Under the pieces are notes generated by a model. The model was given only the letters and a program-made list of their open reading frames with translations, searched no databases and was not told the origin of the DNA. This document shows, piece by piece, positions 45,264 through 54,867 of a stretch of 64,000 nucleotides of DNA. This DNA is from Legionella steigerwaltii (GTDB lineage Bacteria > Pseudomonadota > Gammaproteobacteria > Legionellales > Legionellaceae): the NCBI RefSeq assembly GCF_001468065.1, contig NZ_LNYZ01000008.1:62001-126000 (forward strand), in the 5' to 3' direction. Every line of letters starts with the position of its first letter. Within the stretch, counting starts at the first letter, position 1. The position numbers were made by a program, and so were the translations under genes.

Positions 45264-47004
45264 AAGACTATTTAATGGCTTTTGCCTGATTATTAATTTT
45301 TTATATTTCCCCATTAATGCGGTTGCTCTGCAAAATAATATTCTACCTCCTGGTTATGCGATTGCTAGTGCAAATCCATTTGCAACGAATGCCGGACTTG
45401 AAATTTTAGCCAACGGAGGAAATGCATTTGATGCAGCAGTTGCAGTATCGGCGGTACTCGCTGTAGTTGAACCATATCACTCGGGACTAGGTGGGGGAGG
45501 ATTTTGGTTATTGCATCAAGAAGACCAGCATAAAAACATCTTTATTGATGGACGAGAGGTTGCACCTCAAAAAGCGAAAAAAGACATGTATTTGGCGCCT
45601 GATGGCAGTGTGATACCTGGGCTATCCTTAAATGGAGGGCTAGCCGCTGCAATTCCTGGCGAACCTGCTGCTTTGGTATACATTGCAAAAAATTATGGAC
45701 GATTGCCGCTGACAAAAACACTGGCTCCTGCCATTAAGTTAGCACAAGAAGGATTTTTGGTTGATAAGCAATTAAGCTTATTTTTGAAGAATGAAGATCG
45801 ATTAGAACAAATAAAGAAATATCCTTCTACAGCTAAAATCTTCTTGAACAATGGTCGTCCTTATCTTATTGGTGAACGTTTCATTCAAACTGACTTGGCG
45901 AATACTTTAAAGTTAATTGCAGAGAAAGGAGAACAGGGTTTTTATGCAGGAGAAGTTGCAGAGCAGTTGGTTAAGGGTGTTAATGCTGCAGGAGGGATTT
46001 GGACACTTGAGGATTTAGCTAAATATCAGATTAAAGTCAGAGAGCCATTAATTGGCGCATATAATAACATGTTAATTATAACAGCGCCGCCACCTTCGGC
46101 AGGGGGTATTGCGTTATTGACTATGTTAAATATTTTGTCTCACTACCCCTTGTCTTCATTCTCAAAAATTCAATGGGTACATTATCTGGTAGAATCCATG
46201 CGCTTGGCGTATTGGCAGCGCGAGCAGTTTCTGGGTGATCCTGATTTTGTGACTATTCCTGTTGAGAAATTAATCTCGGCAGAGAATGGAAAACAGTTAA
46301 GTACATTAATCCCAGCAAATAAAGCACTACCCAGTGTAGTTTTACGAGGACAGGTAAAACAACCTAAAGGCAAACGAACCGAGAATACGAATACAACTCA
46401 TTTCTCTATCATTGATGCCGAGGGTAATCGTGTTTCTGCGACCATGTCCATAAACTATATTTTTGGCTCCAGTGTTGTGGCTGACGGTACTGGTGTTTTG
46501 CTAAACGATGAAATGGATGATTTTTCTACCAAAGTTGGAGAGGAAAATGTTTTTGGCATTGTTGGTGGAGATAAGAATGCAATTGCTCCCGGAAAAAGAC
46601 CATTATCCAGCATGACCCCTACTTTCCTTGAATCACCAGGACGGGTTGCCATTTTGGGCACACCAGGAGGAAGTCGTATTCCGACTATGGTTTTAATTGC
46701 ATCGTTAGTGTTTCACGATGCGTACGGTGCAATAAGTATGGTTTCAGCGATGCGTTTTCATCATCAGTATTTACCTGATGTATTGCAGTTTGAACCAGAC
46801 ACTTTTCCTCCAGCACTACAAGAAGCCTTAAAAGCCATGGGATATCATCTAATACAATTAGAGAAATACTACGGTGATCTGCAAGCGATTACTTGGGATA
46901 AGCAAACGAATCTCCTTACTGCGGCATCAGATCCGCGAGCTATTGGATTAGCTGCCTCTATAGTGAATGCTCCAAGTGGATATGGGCATGGAGCAAAGTT
47001 TTGA
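45253..47004 (+). CDS. ggt: Gamma-glutamyltransferase, secreted
   Basis: This periplasmic or secreted enzyme cleaves glutathione and other gamma-glutamyl compounds. The 583-residue precursor starts [20 protein letters not shown], a signal sequence. The proenzyme is expected to cut itself before the nucleophile threonine in [13 protein letters not shown] (near residue 382), giving a large and a small subunit. Other hallmarks are [30 protein letters not shown] (in parts, near 55-85), [10 protein letters not shown] and [12 protein letters not shown] with GTPGGSRIP. The start inside the coaD 3' end fits a joint transcript. Confidence 0.95.
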   Translation: MELRRLFNGFCLIINFLYFPINAVALQNNILPPGYAIASANPFATNAGLEILANGGNAFDAAVAVSAVLAVVEPYHSGLGGGGFWLLHQEDQHKNIFIDGREVAPQKAKKDMYLAPDGSVIPGLSLNGGLAAAIPGEPAALVYIAKNYGRLPLTKTLAPAIKLAQEGFLVDKQLSLFLKNEDRLEQIKKYPSTAKIFLNNGRPYLIGERFIQTDLANTLKLIAEKGEQGFYAGEVAEQLVKGVNAAGGIWTLEDLAKYQIKVREPLIGAYNNMLIITAPPPSAGGIALLTMLNILSHYPLSSFSKIQWVHYLVESMRLAYWQREQFLGDPDFVTIPVEKLISAENGKQLSTLIPANKALPSVVLRGQVKQPKGKRTENTNTTHFSIIDAEGNRVSATMSINYIFGSSVVADGTGVLLNDEMDDFSTKVGEENVFGIVGGDKNAIAPGKRPLSSMTPTFLESPGRVAILGTPGGSRIPTMVLIASLVFHDAYGAISMVSAMRFHHQYLPDVLQFEPDTFPPALQEALKAMGYHLIQLEKYYGDLQAITWDKQTNLLTAASDPRAIGLAASIVNAPSGYGHGAKF

Positions 47005-47041
47005 TTACTTTTAATAATATCAGATTATAAAAATCATTATC

Positions 47042-47122
47042 GTAGCCTGGGTGCAGCGCAGCGGAACCCGGGTTTTGTTGGCGCCGGATACCTCGGGTTT
47101 CGCTGCGCTGCATCCAGGCTAC
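47042..47122. repeat. Family I repeat, three mismatches between arms (between ggt and plsC)
   Basis: Arms at 47042-47072 and 47092-47122 pair with three mismatches, all C-to-T changes in the right arm. The left arm begins GTAGCCTGGGTGCAGCGCAG. It lies between two convergent genes. Confidence 0.93.
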
Positions 47123-47161
47123 AAGAGACTGTTGTTCTGCACTAAGGCTGCAAAAATTGCG

Positions 47162-47902
47162 CTAGCCAGGCGGATTTTCTCCGACCAGCTCTTTAATTAC
47201 TGCATAAGTTTGCTGAATCAATTGTTCTTTATTTTCAATAGTGAACTGCGATGCATCGATTGGTTTGCCTATATGTATTTCTGCTTTTTGTTTCAGATGA
47301 AAATTAAAGGTTCGCGCGGGTAAAATATTATTAGCACCGCGTATGCCTATAGGAATAATAGTTGCCTTGGATTGAATTGCAGTGATAAACCCTCCTTTTT
47401 TAAAAGAACCCAGTTTCCCATCTTTGGAGCGAGTTCCTTCAGGAGCAATCCACATGATAATTCCACTTTCCATTAATTGCTGAGCAAACGCTAGGTCTTT
47501 AATGGCTTGATATTTATTTTTTCGATCAATAAAAGGAAATTCTGCTGCTTGCATTGCTTTACCCATTAAGGGGACTTTAGCAAGTTCTTTTTTTGACAGC
47601 ATACGAATGGAGTGTTCTGGAAATGCTTTAAATGCAAGTGGAATATCGTAGGCGCTTGAGTGATTACACATAATAATCGTAGCTTTTCCAGGTTCTGGTT
47701 GGACATTAAATGGATTTATTACCTTATATTCTACTTGTACTGCATTAAGTAATTGATCAACCCAATGATGTATTGCCTTATCTGTCCACTTACGATTTAT
47801 GGTGCTAAAAAAATATTTAGAAATACAGCGCATGCTGGTGATTGCTGTATAAAACATAATATTACAAAGAACAAATGCGGTTCGTAATTGATTTATTTTC
47901 AT
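47162..47902 (-). CDS. plsC: 1-acyl-sn-glycerol-3-phosphate acyltransferase PlsC
   Basis: PlsC acylates lysophosphatidate to phosphatidate at the inner membrane. The 246-residue protein has an N-terminal hydrophobic anchor, the H-x4-D catalytic motif in CNHSSAYDIP (near residue 92), the substrate segment FIDRKN and the PEGTRSKDG motif (near 155). The C-terminal IPIGIRGANNILP is family-like. It is monocistronic and followed by a family I repeat. Confidence 0.92.
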   Translation of the reverse strand: MKINQLRTAFVLCNIMFYTAITSMRCISKYFFSTINRKWTDKAIHHWVDQLLNAVQVEYKVINPFNVQPEPGKATIIMCNHSSAYDIPLAFKAFPEHSIRMLSKKELAKVPLMGKAMQAAEFPFIDRKNKYQAIKDLAFAQQLMESGIIMWIAPEGTRSKDGKLGSFKKGGFITAIQSKATIIPIGIRGANNILPARTFNFHLKQKAEIHIGKPIDASQFTIENKEQLIQQTYAVIKELVGENPPG

Positions 47903-48035
47903 CGATGACAGGAGTAAGTAAATTAGCGGTAATATAGCGCAAGTTCATCCGATTGCCCAGGTTTTTTAAAAGAGCCTAGTTCAAAGTAAGATCGTAAGCT
48001 CAATATAGAAAGTGTAGCAGGTTGTTCAAAAAATA

Positions 48036-50069
48036 TTAAATATATCCTATTCTCCTCCCTAGAGTGCCTAAAAATGAGTCATCTTGGGGGATGGCATGAA
48101 TATCAAAACCATTGGACATAATTTTATCTTCGCCCCAACGTTCGACCATGTATGCTTGATATAAAGTTCCATGTAGGTGAGCAATAGCATTTATTTTTTC
48201 TCGAACAACATGTCTTTTTTTATCTCCAACAAGTTCAAAATAACGTACACTATAATAAAGGTTTTCAGGCATGAGCTCTGTTGCTTTTTTGAAGTAGGGA
48301 ATAGATTTTTGTTTTTTTTCTTCAAAATAAACAAGAGTATCTGCCAGCAAATAATACATTTTCGCTAGGGTTTGACGCGATTCTTTTGATTGTTTTTCAT
48401 TAATAGAAATAAATAACTTAAGTTCCTTTTTTAACTCTTTTATTTCGTCCATGTGTTTTTTTACAAAATCGATTCGAACATCTAAACAATCGTTATAGTT
48501 TATGGGCACAGCTAGTCGTGCAATAAGACAATAAATTTTTCGTAATGATAATTTATTATAAACTTCCATTAGCTCAGTATTGTTGCTCAGGAATAGATAT
48601 TCATTTAGTCGATGTTGTGCTTTATTCAATTGTTTGCGATCGGTATCTTTTGTAGAGTTCTTTAACACATCAACTGCCAGTAGCGTAGACGCATAATTTA
48701 TAGTTGCTTTCATAACGAGTGAATCTTGAGGTCTAATTCGAACTATCTTTTTAGCCAGTTCTATTTGTTCTTCAGCCAATTGTGTTGTTGTTTCGATATT
48801 TTGGCTTAATAACGCTTCGGTTATCTTGGTTGCATTTGAGTAAAATTGGTTAAGGTAATGTTCTCGTAAGCATTCAAGCTTACTTTTATTGTATTTGAGA
48901 TCTGGATTTTTTATATATAGTTCATCAGCGTCTTGAAAACGATTGCTATCTATTGCAAGGTCAAACTGATACAGCAACCATTCTTCCTTTATCAAAAGGT
49001 CTTGCAACGAATCATCTTGACCAAGCACTGGAGGATGAAGTCTAACTGCTTGGGCTAAAAACTCAATTGTTTGATTACCCATGAGCATTTTAGTGATACT
49101 CCATTTGCCTTTTTCCCTTTTGGCATCTTCTAAATATGCTTTGGCCACTTGAGTACGTAATTCAGGGTAGGGCACTAAATAGACAGCTTGTTCTTCGTAA
49201 TTAAAATTCGCTTTGATGTAATCAATCGCTTTTTGCTGATCTTCTACTATTGTTGATAAGAATAATGCAGCAATGAGCTCTACAGCCATTTTTAATGCTT
49301 GAGGGTCAGATTGTTCTTGAGTTAAATAAAATTCAATAAAAGATTCTTTTAATCTTTTTTTGACTTCTGGAGACCACTCTAGTGCCTCTTGGTATTGCTC
49401 TTGGCCAGCCAGATATTCTGCATAGGCTTCGGCAAAGGGACTGGATTGAAAACAATCGGTTTTGTTAACTAATTGTCCGTAGTCTCTGATTTGGCAAATT
49501 GCATCTTGAACGGTTTTATCATCTTGAGGATCGATTGATGGTGCTAAATGAGCCAGATATTCTTGTATAAAAGTTTGACCAAATGGGTAGCCTCTATGAA
49601 TGAAACTATTGAATTCAGGAAAGGCATATGAATGAGTTATGAAATAGCTCATTAAGAGGTGTTGGAGATCGCTAGAAATTTGATTCGTTCTGGGTGAGTT
49701 GACTAACTCTATAAAATGTGAAGAGATTGGGAATGCATCGGTGCCTTGTTGCAACACTGGGGCTTTAAAACCTTTGACATAACCCGCATAAGCAATTTTA
49801 CCTAAAGTCATCTCAACCCGGTTAGGATGGCAATGATTCTCAAAGCCTAGCCACCCTTTAAATGACTCAAAAAGATGACGCAACCAATTGACTCGAAACA
49901 CATCAACTCCATCAGTGTATAATCTCTTTCTTGGAGATGATGCAATTTCTTGCCAAAATGTTTGGTATTCAATTTCATCAAAATCATAAATAAGAAAATC
50001 CGGACGATGGACTATTCCTCTATCTTGATATTCTTCAATAATATGTCGAGCTAATCTTAATCGCAACAT
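48036..50069 (-). CDS. Large helical-repeat protein of unknown function
   Basis: I do not recognise this 677-residue soluble protein. The chosen start, MLRLRLARHIIEEYQDRG, is an ATG; an open extension of 35 residues upstream is hydrophobic and unlikely. The first 200 residues are a mixed region with YDFDEIEYQTFWQEI. The rest is nearly all helical with TPR-like pairs such as LAKMYYLLADTLVYFEEKKQKSIPYFKKATELMPENLYY (in parts, near 590-630). There is no signal peptide. It ends FLGTLGRRIGYI. It sits between plsC and mutM, transcribed towards plsC. An effector or a scaffold role is possible, but nothing decides. Confidence 0.75.
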   Translation of the reverse strand: MLRLRLARHIIEEYQDRGIVHRPDFLIYDFDEIEYQTFWQEIASSPRKRLYTDGVDVFRVNWLRHLFESFKGWLGFENHCHPNRVEMTLGKIAYAGYVKGFKAPVLQQGTDAFPISSHFIELVNSPRTNQISSDLQHLLMSYFITHSYAFPEFNSFIHRGYPFGQTFIQEYLAHLAPSIDPQDDKTVQDAICQIRDYGQLVNKTDCFQSSPFAEAYAEYLAGQEQYQEALEWSPEVKKRLKESFIEFYLTQEQSDPQALKMAVELIAALFLSTIVEDQQKAIDYIKANFNYEEQAVYLVPYPELRTQVAKAYLEDAKREKGKWSITKMLMGNQTIEFLAQAVRLHPPVLGQDDSLQDLLIKEEWLLYQFDLAIDSNRFQDADELYIKNPDLKYNKSKLECLREHYLNQFYSNATKITEALLSQNIETTTQLAEEQIELAKKIVRIRPQDSLVMKATINYASTLLAVDVLKNSTKDTDRKQLNKAQHRLNEYLFLSNNTELMEVYNKLSLRKIYCLIARLAVPINYNDCLDVRIDFVKKHMDEIKELKKELKLFISINEKQSKESRQTLAKMYYLLADTLVYFEEKKQKSIPYFKKATELMPENLYYSVRYFELVGDKKRHVVREKINAIAHLHGTLYQAYMVERWGEDKIMSNGFDIHAIPQDDSFLGTLGRRIGYI

Positions 50070-50174
50070 GAAAAATCTCAGTAAAATTAGGCAATTATAT
50101 GGTAATTGAAAAGCAAGTCTTGGGCAATTGAGATAGATAATGAGCAAATTACGAGAACACAGTTTTTTTAACAA

Positions 50175-50990
50175 TTAATTCTGGCATGTAGGACAGAAAA
50201 AAGAATTGCGTCCGGCAATTACGATGGATTCAATAGGATGTTGGCACCGCAAACAGGGCTGGTTTTTTCGGCCGTAGACTTTGAGTGATATGCTGAAATA
50301 ACCCGGTTTGCCATCAAAAGCGTAAAAATCGCGTAGTGTTGTACCCCCCGAGATTATGGCCTGTTTTAGTACTTCTTTTATATGAGTAGTGAGCCTGCAA
50401 CACATCTCTTCAGAAAGCATTTTTGCTGGGGAATTAGGGTGTATATTTGCCAAAAATAGGCTTTCTGAAGCATAAATATTACCAACACCTACTACAATTT
50501 CATTATCCATAATCAATGACTTGATGGGTTTATTTTTATTTTTAGCTCTTTGGAATAAATAAAGGCCATTAAATTCTTCAGAAAGAGGTTCAGGACCTAA
50601 ATGGGTGAGCAGTTGATGTTGGTATGGATTTTCATGGATATAAATAAATAATCCAAAACGCCTGGGATCACAGAAGCGTAGCATAAGACCATTAGTCAGG
50701 ATCAACATAATGTGATCGTGTTTTTCGGGTTTGCTCTTAGCTGTTCCAATGCGTAAGTGTCCTGACATGCCTAGATGAATTAAAAGATATCCTTTTGAGA
50801 GTTGAAGTAGAATGTACTTCGCTCTGCGGGTAACGGCGATTATTTTTTTACCGACACAAAACTCATCTAAATTATCAGGCACAGGGATACGCAGTTTGGG
50901 ATTACGCACAATAACCCCTTGGATTATTTGTCCTTCAAGATGGGGTTTAATTCCTTCTTTAGTAGTTTCAACCTCAGGCAATTCAGGCAT
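50175..50990 (-). CDS. mutM: Formamidopyrimidine-DNA glycosylase MutM (Fpg)
   Basis: MutM removes 8-oxoguanine and formamidopyrimidines from DNA and cuts the abasic site. The 271-residue protein has the catalytic PELPEVETTKEGI N-terminus (Pro2, Glu3), Lys in RRAKYILLQL (near 58), the damage-recognition DPRRFGLF, GVGNIYASESLF, and a C-terminal zinc finger, CLRCQHP...FFCPTC. The start overlaps the preceding small gene in a TAATG junction. Confidence 0.97.
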   Translation of the reverse strand: MPELPEVETTKEGIKPHLEGQIIQGVIVRNPKLRIPVPDNLDEFCVGKKIIAVTRRAKYILLQLSKGYLLIHLGMSGHLRIGTAKSKPEKHDHIMLILTNGLMLRFCDPRRFGLFIYIHENPYQHQLLTHLGPEPLSEEFNGLYLFQRAKNKNKPIKSLIMDNEIVVGVGNIYASESLFLANIHPNSPAKMLSEEMCCRLTTHIKEVLKQAIISGGTTLRDFYAFDGKPGYFSISLKVYGRKNQPCLRCQHPIESIVIAGRNSFFCPTCQN

Positions 50991-51241
50991 TATTTTTTAT
51001 CGTCATGCTCAATGATACGGCCCTGGCTTTTTTTAATGACTTCTGTTTTAGTCGAGCTGCTTGGGAATAGGTATTGTTTTATTGTGGAAACCAACCATAG
51101 GATACCACCTATAATGATCCCCCAAACTAAAACGTAGGAAAACATAAATAACAGACCAAAAAATAGGGCGATAGCACAACCTGCTACGATAAAAGGCACC
51201 AAGGTTTCAAAGATTTTTCCGAGAGGAAATTTATCGTTCAT
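50990..51241 (-). CDS. Small inner-membrane protein of unknown function
   Basis: This 83-residue protein has two hydrophobic segments (LVPFIVAGCAIALFFGLLFMF and YVLVWGIIIGGILWLVSTI) and a charged C-terminal tail, TEVIKKSQGRIIEHDDKK. It has no family signature that I know. The last base of its stop is shared with the mutM start (TAATG), so the two are co-translated. Its link to DNA repair is not evident. Confidence 0.8.
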   Translation of the reverse strand: MNDKFPLGKIFETLVPFIVAGCAIALFFGLLFMFSYVLVWGIIIGGILWLVSTIKQYLFPSSSTKTEVIKKSQGRIIEHDDKK

Positions 51242-51425
51242 AGCATGATTCCATAGTTTATTCTTTATTAATTATCGGCTACATAATGAAATGTTGCAAC
51301 GTAAAGAGTAAAATTGTGGTATCCTTAACATGAGATAAGGATTTCCTGGAATTCTTACATGAGGTACCCAACTAAAGGATGAGTTTTTTCTTAATTTGCA
51401 TTTTTGCATTTGAAGCGGAGCTATT

Positions 51426-52607
51426 ATGGTTTTTGGTTATTTAAACCTGTCTTTTTGGGGATATGTGGTTGCAACATTGATTTTAACGCAAATTACTATT
51501 GCGGCAGTAACACTGTATCTTCATCGAAATCAAACCCATCGCGCGTTGACACTACATCCTATCATCAGTCATTTTTTTCGTTTGTGGCTGTGGTTAACTA
51601 CAGGGATGGTTACCGCAGATTGGGTTGCTATACATCGTAAACATCATGCATCATCAGATGTTGAGGGCGATCCTCACAGCCCAGTGGTTTTCGGCATTAA
51701 AAAAGTGTTTTGGGAAGGAGCTGAACTCTATAAAGCAGCTCGTAAAGATAAAGAAATGGTTGCCAAATACTCTCATGGTACTCCTAAAGATTGGCTTGAA
51801 CGAAAAGTTTATTCCCCTCATTCTGCCAAGGGAATTATTCTTATGTTGTTCATCGACCTATTTTTATTTGGTATCCCTGGAATCACGATTTGGGCAATTC
51901 AAATGATGTGGATACCGTTTCATGCCGCTGGAGTAATTAATGGAATTGGCCATCATTGGGGCTATAGAAATTTTGAATGTCCCGATGCAGCAAGGAATAT
52001 TTTCCCTTGGGGTTTTTGGATAGGTGGTGAAGAGTTACATAACAATCATCATACTTTTGCTTCCTCAGCGAAGTTTTCAATTAAATGGTGGGAGTTTGAT
52101 ATAGGTTGGATGTACATTCGTATTCTTTCCTTTTTAGGCCTTGCCAAAGTGAAAAAATTACCACCAAAATTGGCTATGGACGCAGGTAAGCTGCAAGTTG
52201 ATTTGGATACCGTGAGGGCAGTGATTGGGAATCGCTTTCAGGTGATGTCTAATTATTATAAAAGTGTGATTCGACCTATACTCAAACAAGAAAAAAGTAG
52301 CAGCGTTGAAACTGATGAAGGAAAGAAACTTTTTGCGCGTGCTGGCAGTTTATTGCGTCGCGAAAATTGCCTGTTGAATACAAAAGCAAAAATTCGTTTA
52401 TCGAATTTGCTGGAGGCCCGTGAACAATTACGTGTTGTTTATGCATACAAGCAATCATTACAAAATATTTGGTTAAAAACTGCATCGACCCAAAAAGAGT
52501 TAATTGAAGCATTACAACAATGGTGTAGACAAGCAGAAGAATCAGGTCTTGAGGTATTGAGGCAGTTTGCGCAACAACTAAAAGGATATGTTCCTGTATA
52601 TAGGTAA
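51426..52607 (+). CDS. Acyl-CoA desaturase, delta-9 type fatty acid desaturase
   Basis: This is a membrane di-iron desaturase that would put a double bond in saturated acyl chains. The 393-residue protein has the three histidine boxes HRNQTHR (near 37), HRKHH (near 74) and HNNHH (near 205), with hydrophobic pairs between them and PWGFWIGGEELHNNHH (in parts) typical of the stearoyl-CoA desaturase group. The C-terminal 120 residues are helical, charged and longer than the catalytic core needs. GGAG precedes the ATG. The 184 bases upstream hold no gene. Confidence 0.9.
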   Translation: MVFGYLNLSFWGYVVATLILTQITIAAVTLYLHRNQTHRALTLHPIISHFFRLWLWLTTGMVTADWVAIHRKHHASSDVEGDPHSPVVFGIKKVFWEGAELYKAARKDKEMVAKYSHGTPKDWLERKVYSPHSAKGIILMLFIDLFLFGIPGITIWAIQMMWIPFHAAGVINGIGHHWGYRNFECPDAARNIFPWGFWIGGEELHNNHHTFASSAKFSIKWWEFDIGWMYIRILSFLGLAKVKKLPPKLAMDAGKLQVDLDTVRAVIGNRFQVMSNYYKSVIRPILKQEKSSSVETDEGKKLFARAGSLLRRENCLLNTKAKIRLSNLLEAREQLRVVYAYKQSLQNIWLKTASTQKELIEALQQWCRQAEESGLEVLRQFAQQLKGYVPVYR

Positions 52608-52630
52608 AATTCTTTTATAATTTTTTAATT

Positions 52631-52674
52631 CACTCTCCTCTCATTTTATGGAGATGAGATGAGGGGGAGAGTGA
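52631..52674. repeat. Imperfect hairpin after desaturase gene
   Basis: CACTCTCCTCTCAT and the complement of ATGAGGGGGAGAGTG pair with interruptions around TTTATGGAGATGAG. It is 23 bases past the stop. It lacks a T-run and looks like the CT/GA-rich hairpins near 17850 and 37960, so it may be a minor repeat. Confidence 0.5.
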
Positions 52675-52742
52675 TGATATTTGATTTTTAGTTTCAATTT
52701 TCTATAGTAGTATTTTATTATCGCAATAACAGGGAGTTGGTT

Positions 52743-53483
52743 ATGATGAAAGGTGTAGCAATAGTTACTGGTGGAACTGGTGGTATCGGCACAACCATTT
52801 GTCAACGTTTGGCTGCCGATTTTCAAGTTGTCGCGTGTTATTTCAAACATGGAAAGCATGAAGAAGCGAAGCAGTGGCAAGAAGAGCAAAAAAAGCTAGG
52901 CTATGATATCGATATCGTTTATGGAGATATCGCGCAATTTGCGGATTGTGAAAAAATAATGTCCTTAATCATGGAGCGTTATGGTCGTGTTGATGTCCTA
53001 GTTAATAATGCAGGCATCACCCAGGATTGTAGCTTAAGGAAAATGACTCCTGAACAATGGCAAAATGTTATCGATGCGAATTTGACTAGCGTATTTAATA
53101 TGACCCGCAATGTAATTCCAGTGATGATCGATAGGGGCTATGGTCGTATCATAAGTATTTCTTCAATTAATGGCCGAAAAGGTCAATTTGGACAATGTAA
53201 CTATGCTTCTACTAAGTCTGCGCTGTATGGCTTTAGCAAAAGCTTGGCTTTAGAAGTAGCAAATAAAGGCATAACCGTAAACACGATTTCTCCTGGCTAT
53301 ATAGAAACCCCAATGCTTGCTTCTTTAAAAGAAGAAGTACTAAAGTCTATTATTTCAAGTATTCCTGTTGGTCGTTTAGGACGTGCAAAAGAAGTCGCTG
53401 ATGCAGTTGCTTTTTTAGCATCTCCAGATAGCGGATTTATTACCGGCGCGAACTTGGACGTGAATGGTGGACAATATATGTAA
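52743..53483 (+). CDS. phaB: Acetoacetyl-CoA reductase PhaB, copy 1
   Basis: PhaB reduces acetoacetyl-CoA with NADPH to (R)-3-hydroxybutyryl-CoA, the monomer of polyhydroxybutyrate. The 246-residue SDR protein has VTGGTGGIGTTI (near 9-20), NNAGIT (near 90), catalytic Ser in ISISSINGRKGQFGQ and Tyr-x3-Lys in NYASTKSALYGFSKSLA, and ends with ITGANLDVNGGQYM. The GRKGQFGQ.NYASTK context is the PhaB signature. AGGGAG lies 6 bases before the ATG; the next codon is also ATG. A close paralogue follows 83 bases later. Confidence 0.92.
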   Translation: MMKGVAIVTGGTGGIGTTICQRLAADFQVVACYFKHGKHEEAKQWQEEQKKLGYDIDIVYGDIAQFADCEKIMSLIMERYGRVDVLVNNAGITQDCSLRKMTPEQWQNVIDANLTSVFNMTRNVIPVMIDRGYGRIISISSINGRKGQFGQCNYASTKSALYGFSKSLALEVANKGITVNTISPGYIETPMLASLKEEVLKSIISSIPVGRLGRAKEVADAVAFLASPDSGFITGANLDVNGGQYM

Positions 53484-53566
53484 ACGGATGCTCAGGGTTT
53501 GATGTTGAGAACCTAGGCATTGTAGTGTTTTTTTATTCTCAAACCTCTTAACTTATAGAGAATCCT

Positions 53567-54313
53567 ATGCAACATAATAATATCGTTTTGATAACTGGTG
53601 GTACTGGAGATATAGGCACAGCAATTGCGAAAGAATTAAATTCTTCTTACAAACATGTTTTTGCTCTTGATTTAATTGCTGAAGAGGATGGCAAGGAGTG
53701 GCAGAAAGAGCTCATTGAGCAAGGACACAAGAATATCTATTTTCGTCATATGGATGTCACTGATTTTGATCAATGCGGAATGGTTATTTCTTCTATTATT
53801 GAAGAGTTTGGAAATATCGATGTGTTAATTAATAACGCCGGTATCACTCGAGATGCTGTATTTACAAAAATGACTAAAAAACAATGGGATGAAGTATTAA
53901 CTGTAAATCTTGATGGTATGTTTAACGTAACTCGCCATGTAGTTGAAAACATGAGAGAGCACGAATCAGGACGAATTGTTAATATATCTTCGGTGAATGC
54001 CCAAAAAGGACAGTTTTCGCAAGCAAATTACGCTGCCTCAAAAGCCGGTGTCTATGGTTTTACCAAAAGTTTGGCACAAGAATTAATGAGTAAGAATATC
54101 ACCGTAAATAGTCTTTCACCCGGTTACGTTGATACTCGCTTAATGAAAGGTATTAGACCCGATATTCTGGATGCGATTATTGCTCAAATTCCTGCAAAGC
54201 GCTTGGCTCAAACACAAGAAATTGCTTGGGCTGTTGAGTTTTTAATTAGTGAGAAGAGTCGATATATTACTGGAGCTAATCTAAGCGTCAACGGCGGTCT
54301 TCACATGTATTAA
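53567..54313 (+). CDS. phaB: Acetoacetyl-CoA reductase PhaB, copy 2
   Basis: This second PhaB-type SDR (248 residues) has ITGGTGDIGTAI, NNAGITRDAVF, SSVNAQKGQFSQANYAASKAGVYGF with catalytic Ser, Tyr and Lys, and ends ITGANLSVNGGLHMY. It clearly arose by tandem duplication with copy 1, but the two have drifted well apart, so they may differ in chain length preference or timing. Its stop is 11 bases from the phaR start, so at least these two are co-transcribed. Confidence 0.92.
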   Translation: MQHNNIVLITGGTGDIGTAIAKELNSSYKHVFALDLIAEEDGKEWQKELIEQGHKNIYFRHMDVTDFDQCGMVISSIIEEFGNIDVLINNAGITRDAVFTKMTKKQWDEVLTVNLDGMFNVTRHVVENMREHESGRIVNISSVNAQKGQFSQANYAASKAGVYGFTKSLAQELMSKNITVNSLSPGYVDTRLMKGIRPDILDAIIAQIPAKRLAQTQEIAWAVEFLISEKSRYITGANLSVNGGLHMY

Positions 54314-54324
54314 AGAGAAAAATT

Positions 54325-54723
54325 ATGGCTCGATTAATAAAAAAATACAAAAATCGTCGACTCTATGATACTGAGACAAGTCAGTACATAACCCTTGAGG
54401 AGTTGCAGCGTTACGTTGTAGATGGCATACAGTTTACAGTGGAAGATTCCCTAACCGGGAAAGATTTAACTAACTCCATCCTGTTACAAATTATTGTAGA
54501 GATGGAGGCTGGTTCAACTCAATTTTTGTCTTCCGATATTTTGCGACAGATCATTGCCCTGGCAAATCATCCTATGCATGCTTCTTTGAAACAAATGATG
54601 GAGCAAATGTTTCAGGTGATGGAGAAACCGTTACAAAATAATCCTTATCTTCAGGCGACTGAAAATTGGAATCAACAAATGCAAAAGATGATGCAACAAT
54701 GGCAGAGTTTATTCAAAAGTTAA
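54325..54723 (+). CDS. phaR: PHA synthesis regulator PhaR
   Basis: PhaR represses phasin genes and its own gene, and is titrated away by growing PHA granules. The 132-residue protein has the PHB accumulation DNA-binding domain: LIKKYKNRRLYDTETSQYITLEEL (in parts, near 4-28) and DSLTGKDLTNSILLQIIVE (near 42-60). The C-terminal half is helical, rich in Met and Gln. It follows phaB copy 2 at once, and a phasin gene with a PhaR-like site at its promoter follows. Confidence 0.93.
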   Translation: MARLIKKYKNRRLYDTETSQYITLEELQRYVVDGIQFTVEDSLTGKDLTNSILLQIIVEMEAGSTQFLSSDILRQIIALANHPMHASLKQMMEQMFQVMEKPLQNNPYLQATENWNQQMQKMMQQWQSLFKS

Positions 54724-54804
54724 AAATATTATTTTGCTTATGAATGGCGTAGATATTTGAAGATTATTTTTATGGTGCACTGCAAAAAAAAATTAGTTAA
54801 CCCA

Positions 54805-54853
54805 TTGACAAATTTGTCATCAATATACTAATATTAAATTGTGCAATGCAACA
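54805..54853 (+). promoter_or_regulatory. Phasin promoter with overlapping PhaR-like operator
   Basis: TTGACA (54805-54810) and TAATAT (54829-54834) are 18 bases apart. The predicted start, near 54840, falls within TTGTGCAATGCAACA, a TGC/GCA-rich sequence like those bound by PhaR in other bacteria. A second TGCACTGCA lies upstream near 54776. The overlap suggests repression by PhaR; this is inference. Confidence 0.65.
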
Positions 54854-54867
54854 TAGTGGAGAATATC

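Noticed and set aside
52282-52512. Minus-strand frame inside the desaturase gene
   Set aside because: It is antisense to the conserved reading frame and has no features of its own.
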